From Streptomyces sp. NBC_01717 (lineage in GTDB: Bacteria; Actinomycetota; Actinomycetes; Streptomycetales; Streptomycetaceae), in contig NZ_CP109178.1 of NCBI RefSeq assembly GCF_036248255.1, positions 1,736,001 to 1,800,000 of the forward strand: a DNA stretch of 64,000 bases, read 5' to 3'. The notes under the pieces are model-generated. The model saw only the letters and a program-made list of their open reading frames with translations, ran no database searches and was not told the DNA's origin. Both the position numbers and the translations under genes were made by a program. Positions 34,554 through 42,000 of the stretch are shown piece after piece (the first letter of the stretch is position 1; each line of letters begins with the position of its first letter).

Positions 34554-34757
34554 GCGGAAGTGTGGTCACCTTCGGCCGGACACCACGCTTCCGCATTGAC
34601 TGCGCCCCCTGCTCCTCCTCTCGTGCGGGTGCGGGCGCATCGGTCCCAGCGGTAGAGCCATCGACGTGGAGCGAACTCTCCTCCGCCTCCACGTCGACGT
34701 GCTCCCGCTGGGACCGTCAGACCTCTTCAAGGCGCTGCCTCACGGTGGCGCCTTTTT
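34554..34757 (+). ncRNA. Candidate structured RNA: two hairpins ending in an intrinsic terminator
   Basis: Hairpin A: 34554-34566 pairs with 34582-34594 (GCGGAAGTGTGGT / ACCACGCTTCCGC, 13 bp with one wobble). Hairpin B, 34641-34716: outer 12-bp stem CGGTCCCAGCGG / CCGCTGGGACCG, a middle GAGC/GCTC, and an inner 11-bp stem TCGACGTGGAG / CTCCACGTCGA, 27 pairs in all. A terminator follows at 34729-34757 with T5. No reading frame fits, so this is an RNA, a leader, or a packaging/replication site. No known RNA family is recognised and no clear promoter is seen. Confidence 0.55.
34729..34757 (+). terminator. Intrinsic terminator with U-tail
   Basis: AAGGCGCTGCC-TCAC-GGTGGCGCCTT, an 11-bp stem with two wobble pairs, followed by a run of T. 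It is one of the few terminators in the window with a real T-run. Confidence 0.85.
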
Positions 34758-34810
34758 CATTTGCCCGAAGTAGCGAGAACGCTCGAAAGCGAGACGAACA
34801 GGAGATCCCC

Positions 34811-35071
34811 ATGTCCGACGTGCCCACCTCGTCGACGCCGTGCCGTACCTGCGGCATCAACTGGCCCCGCACACCGGTCTACTACCACCTTGACCCCCTG
34901 TGCATCGGGGGCCTGAAGAAGCAGTGCCGGGAGTGTGCCAACGCGGAGGCGCGTCGACGTTACGCAGCCAACCCGACGCCAGCCCGTGAGCGCGTGCGTG
35001 CGCGCCGAGAAGAGCTTGCGGCCTACTGGACCGCCCAGTGGGCGGACGAGGCCCGCTACGAGGCCGCCTAG
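34811..35071 (+). CDS. Small phage-type zinc-motif protein
   Basis: 86 aa, ATG at 34811 with AGGAG 6 bases upstream. CRTCG and CRECANAEARRRYAANP flank a Tyr/His/Asp-containing middle (PVYYHLDPLCIGGLKKQ). This spacing is seen in phage proteins of the HNH / endonuclease VII type, but no full HNH triad is present, so nuclease activity is doubtful. It is an isolated cassette between two terminators. Confidence 0.7.
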   Translation: MSDVPTSSTPCRTCGINWPRTPVYYHLDPLCIGGLKKQCRECANAEARRRYAANPTPARERVRARREELAAYWTAQWADEARYEAA

Positions 35072-35089
35072 CGCCTTCTAGACCTACTA

Positions 35090-35115
35090 CAGCCCCTGCC
35101 GACCGGTGGGGGCTG
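35090..35115 (+). terminator. Terminator
   Basis: CAGCCCC / GGGGCTG arms (7-8 bp) with a 12-nt loop, 18 bp after the small zinc-motif gene and 24 bp before the next start. Confidence 0.7.
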
Positions 35116-35138
35116 CGCTGTATCCGAGAGGGAACCTA

Positions 35139-36020
35139 ATGAACGCTCAGCTCGAAGCCGCCCACGCGGCTGTACCCGCCATCGCGGACTACCACCGACG
35201 CAAGGCCCGCGTCGACGAACTCCTTCGCTCTCTCCCCGCAGTTGAGACCCCGGAGGCGGAGGCGGCGCGGGTGGCTGACGAGGTAGCGGAGGAGTACCTC
35301 ACCTCCGGCACCTGGCCGGCCGACGTGGAGCAGCGCGCGCAGGAGGCGTACACCCGCGCGGTTGGTGCCCACGCCGTGCGGTCCCGGTTTCTCGCGCTGC
35401 ATCGCGACTACACCGGCGCAGCAACCCTTGTGTCGCTTCGTCAGGCGTACCGGGCGGAGATCCTGGAGGCGCTAGGCGTACAGCTTGCGGACCTCCTTCA
35501 GGAGGCGAAGCAGCACGTTCCCGCGCTGGGATCAGTACGCGACGCCGACGCGGCGCTTGCGGCAGGGGGCGCAGCCGCGGAGGCATACACGAAGCTGAAG
35601 CCGCTCGTGTCGGTGCTCTCCGGCATTCGCGAGGCTCAGTGGAGCGCCCTCTCACAGGGTGAACTAACGGGCCCCGGGAGCCTGTACTCCCGCGCCAAGG
35701 CAAGCGGACATGGTGACGTCCAGGGCGTGAATGACGAGACGCCTGCACGTCAGGTCGACGTCATGCGGGCGCGGGCTTACGACCTGGACCACCTCGTCTT
35801 CCTCGTGCAGATCGGCACGGCGTACATCCCTGAGTCCGTGGACGAGGTGATCGCGGCGCAGGACGCGTTCGAGACGCGTCATTCCGTGCCCGACGACCTC
35901 CCGCGCGTCGTCGACATCAGCCCGACCGTGACGCCGAACCGTGCGCCGTCGCCGCCGAACCGTGGCGCAGAGACCCGCGGAGAGCGCGAAGCAGTCGCAC
36001 GCTCCCGCCAGAACCGCTAA
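35139..36020 (+). CDS. Phage-like helical protein of unknown function
   Basis: 293 aa, ATG at 35139 with GAGAGGGAA upstream. Almost wholly helical and Ala/Glu-rich (LEAAHAAVPAIADYHRRKARVDELLRSLP, EAEAARVADEVAEEYLTSG, LVSLRQAYRAEILEALGVQLADLLQEAKQHV), with a proline/arginine-rich disordered tail. No named family is recognised. It is 21 bp upstream of the next gene and probably co-transcribed. Such proteins sit among morphogenesis genes in actinophages, so a structural or scaffold-related role is possible. Confidence 0.7.
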   Translation: MNAQLEAAHAAVPAIADYHRRKARVDELLRSLPAVETPEAEAARVADEVAEEYLTSGTWPADVEQRAQEAYTRAVGAHAVRSRFLALHRDYTGAATLVSLRQAYRAEILEALGVQLADLLQEAKQHVPALGSVRDADAALAAGGAAAEAYTKLKPLVSVLSGIREAQWSALSQGELTGPGSLYSRAKASGHGDVQGVNDETPARQVDVMRARAYDLDHLVFLVQIGTAYIPESVDEVIAAQDAFETRHSVPDDLPRVVDISPTVTPNRAPSPPNRGAETRGEREAVARSRQNR

Positions 36021-36041
36021 TCCCGAGAGGACCGACTAACC

Positions 36042-36428
36042 ATGACCGAACAGCAGACCCCAGAGCAGCCCCCGGAGCCCCTGACGGGCCCCGTACTCGA
36101 ACTCGCGAAGGTGCGCGCCGGCGTTGCGGCGGGGCTCACCATCGAGCAGTCCGCGCGGCTCCAGGGCGTCGACGAGGCAGCGATCACCGCTGACGCCGTT
36201 GCCTTCGCCGCGGAGCTGTCCGCAGCGAACCCCGCTCCGCAGGGCCCCCGCGCGGGCGGCGACCGTGGGGGCGACGTCGGAAGCGGCGCCGGAACCGTGA
36301 GCGCCGGAGTCGCGGCGTACCGCGCTAAGCACGGCCTGGATGAGAACGGCCAGCGCCCGGAGCGCAAGCCCGTGCCGACCGACAGCCGCCGCAACCCGTT
36401 TGCTGAGCCCGCCTACCGCATGGGCTAG
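36042..36428 (+). CDS. Small phage-like protein, possibly scaffold-related
   Basis: 128 aa. A helical start (LELAKVRAGVAAGLTIEQSARLQGVDEAAITADAVAFAAEL) is followed by a Gly/Pro/Arg-rich part and a conserved-looking tail (YRAKHGLDENGQRPERKPVP). The GLTxEQAARLQG-type segment recalls short proteins encoded just before capsid genes in Streptomyces phages. Here no capsid follows: the next gene is on the opposite strand. Function is inferred weakly. Confidence 0.6.
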   Translation: MTEQQTPEQPPEPLTGPVLELAKVRAGVAAGLTIEQSARLQGVDEAAITADAVAFAAELSAANPAPQGPRAGGDRGGDVGSGAGTVSAGVAAYRAKHGLDENGQRPERKPVPTDSRRNPFAEPAYRMG

Positions 36429-36685
36429 ACCGTCGCGCGGAACACGAGCATCCACGAAACGTTCGTACCGGCCGCGCTCTGGCCAGTGAAGGTGTCCGGC
36501 TCCATCCGGTCCAGACGCCAGCCAACGGCCTCCACGGCTTCGATGGCGTCGGCCACTGACGACATGTCGTTGTCCGACGTCTGCGGGACCTGGAGGCGGT
36601 AGGCAAACACCTTGCCGCCCGCCTTCAGCCTCGCTTGCGCGGCAGTGTCGATGCGCGCGGCCGTGATCCTGCCTCGTATCCCCAT
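36425..36685 (-). CDS. Small element protein on the reverse strand, unknown function
   Basis: 86 aa from the ATG at 36685: MGIRGRITAARIDTAAQARL, then an alpha/beta body (AYRLQVPQTSDNDMSSVADAIEAVEAVGWRLDRMEPD) ending VSWMLVFRATV. The strand-helix-strand order and the AIEAVEAVGWRLDRM segment are protein-like. There is no ribosome site upstream; a leaderless message is possible. Its stop overlaps the last bases of the convergent 36042 gene. No family is recognised. Confidence 0.65.
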   Translation of the reverse strand: MGIRGRITAARIDTAAQARLKAGGKVFAYRLQVPQTSDNDMSSVADAIEAVEAVGWRLDRMEPDTFTGQSAAGTNVSWMLVFRATV

Positions 36686-36718
36686 ATACGGCAGCCTAGT
36701 TGAGAAGGAGGGGGAGCC

Positions 36719-37168
36719 ATGGTTCAGCCTGGACCCCGTCAGAAACCATGGACGCCGCACTCCCGTGCCAACCGTGGCGGGCCACGAGGCGGCGCCACAG
36801 GCCCCGTTGTGCTGCCGCTCGCGGGGTGCAGCGATCCGATCCCGGACCTGCCCGCGGGACGGGCCTGGACGGAGCCTGAGCGCACGATGTGGGCGGAGTT
36901 GTGGGAGAGCCCACAGGCGACGCAGTACGACGACTCGTACGTCCCCATCGTCGCTCTGTACGTGCGCGTTGTGTGCGACGCGATCACGGGACGCGTGACA
37001 GCGGGCCTTGCGCAGGAGGCGCGTCACCTGGCTGATCACCTTGGCCTCAGCCCTGCCGGCCTGAAGACACTGGGCTGGCAGATGGAACAGGTGGACGCAC
37101 GCACAGGTGAAGTGCACGACGCACCCGTTGCACACATCGACGCACGTCGCCCACGGCTGACAGCGTGA
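36719..37168 (+). CDS. Probable phage small terminase subunit
   Basis: 149 aa, ATG at 36719 with a GGAGGGGGAG site. After a basic, Gly-rich N-terminus (QPGPRQKPWTPHSRANRGG) the core is LPAGRAWTEPERTMWAELWESPQ, YVPIVALYVRVVCDAITG, and LAQEARHLADHLGLSPAGLKTLGWQM. This order (P-xxx-W tryptophan helix, scanning helices, LGLSPxGLxxLxW end) is the pattern of actinophage small terminases, which recognise packaging sites. No large terminase follows, so packaging would need another phage's enzyme. It overlaps the next gene (GTGA). Confidence 0.7.
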   Translation: MVQPGPRQKPWTPHSRANRGGPRGGATGPVVLPLAGCSDPIPDLPAGRAWTEPERTMWAELWESPQATQYDDSYVPIVALYVRVVCDAITGRVTAGLAQEARHLADHLGLSPAGLKTLGWQMEQVDARTGEVHDAPVAHIDARRPRLTA

Positions 37169-37521
37169 GTGCCCGACGCGATGCGCTCCTTGCGCGCAGG
37201 GAGCAGCGTGGCGGAGGCAGCAGCGCGCCGACATGCCCGCCTGAGCTACGCAGGTGCCTCGTGTGGGACTGGCTGGAGACCACAGAGAGCGCCGACGTGG
37301 AAGCGCACGGGATGAACGCACTCGCCGTTCCACGAGCGTGGCGACGATGGCGGGATGCGCGCGAGGCGTACGCCAATGAGCGCGGGCTGACTGTGCTTCA
37401 GGCGTGCGGACCGACGAGCCGGCCGACGCTGGGCTGGCGCTCGCACCCCACCCCCGTCACCCCCTCCGGAGGGTCTCAAGACCGAAGAGGTGCTGGTAGG
37501 CGCTGTCTGACAACCGGTTAG
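37165..37521 (+). CDS. Phage-like hypothetical protein
   Basis: 118 aa, GTG at 37165 overlapping the small terminase stop. The body is helical with tryptophans (CPPELRRCLVWDWLETTESADVEAHG, VPRAWRRWRDAREAYANERGLTVLQ). The C-terminal 40 aa are low-complexity and may be non-structural. Position directly after the small terminase gene suggests a packaging-linked role, but no family is recognised. Confidence 0.6.
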   Translation: MSARRDALLARREQRGGGSSAPTCPPELRRCLVWDWLETTESADVEAHGMNALAVPRAWRRWRDAREAYANERGLTVLQACGPTSRPTLGWRSHPTPVTPSGGSQDRRGAGRRCLTTG

Positions 37522-37592
37522 GGGTCGACCTACAGGCACCGCCGGAGACCGTTTCAGGGCCCTTCTGACGTCCTCCGGGGTGGCTAGGCGCG

Positions 37593-37719
37593 ATGGATCC
37601 CATTCGGGAAGCGATCAAGCGGGAGGCGCGAAGTTCGCTGGCAGCGATTAGTCAAGAGATTGTAAAATACGCAGGTCAGGGTAGGTATTACCGTAACGCG
37701 CCCGTGCTAGGATGGAGCC
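37593..37719 (+). other. Protein-like short frame before the primase-polymerase gene
   Basis: From an ATG at 37593 the frame reads MDPIREAIKREARSSLAAIS then QEIVKYAGQGRYYRNAPVLG, which is strongly protein-like, before running out of frame through the next gene. It may be a truncated gene or a real small overlapping protein. The AT-rich bases TTGTAAAATAC around 37659 look like promoter elements for the gene at 37720. Confidence 0.3.
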
Positions 37720-38316
37720 ATGGAGAAGGAGAACGTGACTTGCGCATGGTGCCCGGAGCCGCTGAAGGCGAGCCGCTCCCACCGTGCGCGTTTCTGTTCC
37801 ACCCGCTGCCGCATGGCGTCACATCGCGCGGCGAAGAACAACCCGCTCCCCGTGGAGCTGACGACCTGCGACAGGTGGGTTCGCCGCTCCTCCACGAAGG
37901 TCCCGATCACGGTTGCCGGCATGGCGGCCTCGTCGACGGACCCGCGGACGTGGAGCAGCTACAAGGAAGCGTCCAAGTCCCGCGCCGGCGTCGGTCTGGG
38001 ATTCGTCCTGAACGGCGACGGCATTGCCTGCCTGGACCTGGACCACGCATTCGCCCCTGACGGCTCACTGAAGCCGTGGGCCGCGGACATCGTCCGTAAG
38101 GCGGGCGCGACGTACACGGAGGTATCACCATCCGGCGACGGCCTCCACATCTTCGGATACGCCGATGTCCGCCACGGACGGCGGATCCGGAGGAGTGACG
38201 GCTACGCCGTAGAGATCTACGGAACCGGGCGGTATCTCGCCATGACGGGTGATCGCTTCCGCGACGCTCCGTCGACACTCACAGACCTTTCCGCGCTCGT
38301 CGACGAACTGACGTAG
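37720..38316 (+). CDS. Primase-polymerase (AEP)-like protein with N-terminal zinc finger
   Basis: 198 aa, ATG at 37720. The N-terminal zinc motif CAWCPEPLKASRSHRARFCSTRC is followed by an AEP-like half-fold: VGLGFVLNGDGIACLDLDHAF with the DxD metal pair, ATYTEVSPSGDGLHIFGYA, and VEIYGTGRYLAMTGDRF. These are the hallmarks of the bifunctional primase/polymerase N-domain in phages and plasmids. At 198 aa it lacks the usual C-terminal helicase or PriCT part, as in minimal replication proteins of satellites. It probably primes element replication at an origin in 33974-34760. Confidence 0.78.
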   Translation: MEKENVTCAWCPEPLKASRSHRARFCSTRCRMASHRAAKNNPLPVELTTCDRWVRRSSTKVPITVAGMAASSTDPRTWSSYKEASKSRAGVGLGFVLNGDGIACLDLDHAFAPDGSLKPWAADIVRKAGATYTEVSPSGDGLHIFGYADVRHGRRIRRSDGYAVEIYGTGRYLAMTGDRFRDAPSTLTDLSALVDELT

Positions 38317-38333
38317 CGCGTAGTCCATTCCGC

Positions 38334-38362
38334 AGGGCCCTCGTCGTTGACGGGGGCCTTTT
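38334..38362 (+). terminator. Terminator before zinc-finger microprotein 1
   Basis: AGGGCCCTCGTC / GACGGGGGCCTT, 12 pairs with wobbles and a 3-nt loop, followed by TTTT. It is joined directly to GCATGCCCTGGAGGA, which is shared with the next cassette. Confidence 0.75.
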
Positions 38363-38383
38363 GCATGCCCTGGAGGAGCCCTT

Positions 38384-38656
38384 ATGCGATCTGAACCCAC
38401 CTACATGACGTGCCGTCGCAACGGCTGCACCCTGCCGCGCGCCCGGAGGAGCCTCACCGACGGGCGTAGCCGGCTGGGCTCTCACTGTTCTCACGCATGC
38501 GTCGTCTGGGACGGACGCGCGAAGCGCGCATTGCGTGACGGCGACGGCGACGAGGCGAACGAACTGCTGAAGCTCGCGGCCAAGTTGGACGCCCGCACCC
38601 ATCCCGGGCAGACCGTTCCCGGAATCCTCACCGACACCCGCGGAAAGGCCGCCTAA
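38384..38656 (+). CDS. Zinc-finger microprotein 1
   Basis: 90 aa, ATG at 38384 with GGAGGAG. Cys pairs MTCRRNGCTLPRARR and SHCSHACVVWDGRAKRAL form a likely treble-clef or zinc-ribbon, followed by a helix (DEANELLKLAAKLDAR). It resembles the next gene in Cys pattern (C-x4-C ... C-x3-C then an aromatic residue), so the two are probably diverged paralogues. Function is unknown; such proteins may be anti-host or transcriptional adaptors. Confidence 0.7.
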   Translation: MRSEPTYMTCRRNGCTLPRARRSLTDGRSRLGSHCSHACVVWDGRAKRALRDGDGDEANELLKLAAKLDARTHPGQTVPGILTDTRGKAA

Positions 38657-38700
38657 CGGCCCGCGGAGGAGCGGGACCAACGACACCCCATAGACCACCT

Positions 38701-38734
38701 GAGAGGCCCGTAGCGGACGCGCTGCGGGCCTCTC
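38701..38734 (+). terminator. Terminator before zinc-finger microprotein 2
   Basis: GAGAGGCCCGTAGC / GCTGCGGGCCTCTC, 14 bp with one wobble and a 6-nt loop, followed directly by the same GCATGCCCTGGAGGA sequence as the previous cassette. Confidence 0.8.
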
Positions 38735-38752
38735 GCATGCCCTGGAGGAACC

Positions 38753-39019
38753 TTGCAAACCACCACTGACGACATCTGTGCGCGCGACGGATGCCGCTTC
38801 CACGTCGAACACGTGCTTATCGACAACCGGCTGTACCCCACCACCATGTGCGGCGACGCATGCCGCGACTTCGCGTGGGCCCTGGAGGCCCTGAGAGCCG
38901 CTCCCGACTCCCCGGAGAAGGCGGAGGCGCTGGCGGACATGAGCATGTACGCACGGATCCTGAGCGAGCGCACAGAGCCCATGGACATCGGCGCACTGTT
39001 CGGCGGCGACGATGGCTGA
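38753..39019 (+). CDS. Zinc-finger microprotein 2
   Basis: 88 aa from a TTG at 38753 with GGAGGA 4 bases upstream. DDICARDGCRFHVEHVLIDN and TTMCGDACRDFAWALEAL give the same Cys layout as microprotein 1, followed by helices (SPEKAEALADMSMYARILSE). Its stop overlaps the tape-measure ATG (ATGGCTGA), so the two are translationally coupled. The slot just before a tape measure is normally held by tail-assembly chaperones, but this protein does not resemble those. Confidence 0.68.
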   Translation: MQTTTDDICARDGCRFHVEHVLIDNRLYPTTMCGDACRDFAWALEALRAAPDSPEKAEALADMSMYARILSERTEPMDIGALFGGDDG

Positions 39020-42000
39020 CCTGGATATCGTCGGCAGCGTAGCCGTCGACGTCGTACCGATCATTCCGCAGTTCCACGCCAAGCTGAAGGGCCTCGTCCT
39101 TCCCGTCGCGGACCGCGTAGGCCGCGAAGCCGGCGAGCGGATGGGTCAGGCGATCTCCAACAACATCGTCGTCGCCATCCCCAACGCGATCAACCAGGGT
39201 GGCCAGGCCGCCCGCGTCGCAGCGGGCCGCCAGGGCGATAATGCCGGAGGCGCGTTCGCGACGTCGCTGAAGCGCAAGCTCGAAGTGGCCTTCCGTGCAA
39301 TGCCGAAGCTCCAAGTGGGCTTGGCAGACACGGGAGTTGACGCCGAACTTGCCCGACTCCGATCGAAGTTGGAGCAGCTCTCCAACAAGCGGATCGGCAT
39401 CGACGTCGACGCCATGGCCGCCCGTGCCGAAGTGGAGCGGATCGAGAAGGAACTTCAGCGCCTCGGAGCGAGTCACCCGAACGTAGCCGTCAGAGCGGAC
39501 ACCGCTACGGCGCGCGCAGCGCTGGCAGCCATCCGCGAAGAGATCGACTCCGTGGACCGCAAGGAGGCGAACGTCCGTGTCGACGTCGACACGGGACGCG
39601 CACAGGCAGCCTTGATGGGGCTCGGTATCCAGATGGCTGCCACAGCCGCCATCCCTCTTGGACCGATCATCGCGGCGGGTCTCGGAGCCGTGGTCTCGAT
39701 GGCTGCCGCAGCCGGCGCCGGAGTCGGCGCGCTGGCACTCGTCGCCATCCCTGCCGTCAAGGGGATCACGTCGGCCCTTCAGCTGAAGTCTGCGGCGGAG
39801 GCGGAGGCGGCTAGCACCACCGACCGCAGCACCGCTTCGACGTCGCAGGCTGCCGCGAAGGCGCTGCAGCTTGCGGGCGCGCAGGCGTCGCTAGCCAGCG
39901 CGCACCGGAACGCCGCGCAGGCTGTAGCAGCCGCCGGCCGACAGGTGGAGCAGGCAGAGCGCGCCGTAGCCGACGCAGCCCAGCGCGCGGCAGAGCAGCG
40001 TCAGGCAGCCGCGGACGGTGTGAAGCGCGCGGAGCAGCAGCTCACCGACGCCAAGCGGACGGCACGGCAAGCAGAGCAGCAGCTCACACAGGCCCGTGCC
40101 GATGCCGCACAACAGCTGCGGGAGCTGTCGGACCGACTGATCGATGGGCATCTGAGTCAGCAGGAGGCCGCCCTCCGCGTCAAGCAAGCGGAGCAGGATC
40201 TCCAGGCGACGTTGGCGGACACCACGGCCACGGACCTCCAGAAGGAGGCCGCACAGCTGGCGTACGAGCGAGCCGTTCAGAACTCCAAGGAGCAGCAGAA
40301 GAGCTTTGCTGACCTCCAGAAGAGCGCGGCCAAGCAGCGTGCGGCCGGCGTGGAGGGCTCCGACGCCGTACGGGCCGCCACGGAGCGCGTGAGCCAAGCC
40401 CAGCGAGGCGTAGCCGATCAGACGGACGCACTCCGCAAGGCGCAAGCGGCGGCAGCGAAGGCGGCCGTCGACGGAGCGCGCGCGGTTGCCGACGCTCAGG
40501 AGCGTGTATCCGACGCCACCCGCAACGCTGCGAACGCACAGGCGTCAGCAGCGGAGTCGATCGCGTCCGCGGAGCGCGGTCTCCAGTCTGCGCGCCTCTC
40601 GTCGACGAAGGCGACCGGCGCCGCCACCACGAAGCAGGATGAGTACCGCGCAGCGCTGGAGAAGATGACTCCCGCGTCCAGGCAGCTCTTCGACGCCATC
40701 GCCGGCCCGTCCGGACTCACGAAAGCGTTCAAGGCGTGGTCGACGTCGCTACAGCCGGCCGTCCTCCCGCTGTTCACACGCGGAGTCGACGGGGCGAAGA
40801 ACTCGTTGCCTGGCCTGACGCCGCTCGTACTGGCCGCAGCATCTGCGGTGGGGATCCTCCAGGACAAGGCGAGTGGCGAACTCAAGTCACCGTTCTGGCA
40901 GGGCTTCAAGCAGGACATCGCGGAGAACGCGAAGCCGGCCATCGTCGGTCTCGGTACGGCGTTCGGGAACATCCTTAAGGGGATGGCGGGAATTATCGAC
41001 GCCTTCCTCCCGCACATGGCCGGTATCTCGAAGACAATGGGCCGCATCACTGAGCGGTTCGCGAACTGGGCGACGGGGCTTAAGGGTTCTCCAGAATTCG
41101 AGCGATTCCTCCAGTACGTGAGGGACAACGCGCCCCCGATGGCAGAGTTCATCGGCAAGGTGTTGACGTCGATGCTCGACTTCAGTAAGGCCGTTGCCCC
41201 GTTGTCGACGGCGTTGTTCGCCGTTGTCGGCCCGTTGTTCGACGCAATCTCTTGGCTGTCGACGAACATGCCTGGACTCGTCCAGACGTTGTGGGCGTTG
41301 TACGCGGTAAACAAGCTCATCACGGTGGGCATGACCGCGTTCGGCATCGCGATGGGTCTGTACAACACCGTTGTGGCACTGGCGGCGTTGGAAACATTCA
41401 CGTGGGCTGCCGCACTTCAGGCCACGGGAATCGTTCCGCTCATCACGGCTATTGTTGTGGTCGTTGCCGCACTCGTCGCCGGGGTAATTTGGGCGTACAA
41501 GAATGTCGGGTGGTTCCATGACGCTGTGGACGCAGCATGGACGGGCATCAAGGCCACCACAACGTTCCTGTGGGACAACGTCCTGAAGCCAGTGTTCTCC
41601 GCCATCTGGACGGCGATGAAGGCCATCGGCACCATCGCCATGTGGCTCTGGGACAACGCACTGAAGCCGGCCTTCAAGTTCATCGGCGAAGCCGCTCAGT
41701 TCCTCTTCACGCTCGTGGTGACGCTCTTCCTCCTGCCTGCCTACCTGGCGTTCAAGGCGCTGGGGAAGATCGGAATGTGGCTGTGGGACAAGGCGATCGG
41801 CCCTGCGTTCCGCGCGATCGGCGAGGCGGCAAAGTGGCTGTGGGACAAGGCACTGAAACCCATCTTCGGGTGGATCGGTGACAAGGCCAAGTGGGTTTGG
41901 GAAAAGGGCATCAAGCCAGCCTTCGGCGAAGCCCGGAAGGAATTCGACGCACTCGGGAAGGTCGCCAAGTGGCTGTGGGACAAGGCCATCAAGCCAGTCT

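Noticed and set aside
38384..39019. Tail-assembly chaperone pair with programmed frameshift before the tape measure
   Set aside because: The two genes have separate starts, their own hairpins and zinc motifs, and no slippery sequence or extended overlapping frame was seen.
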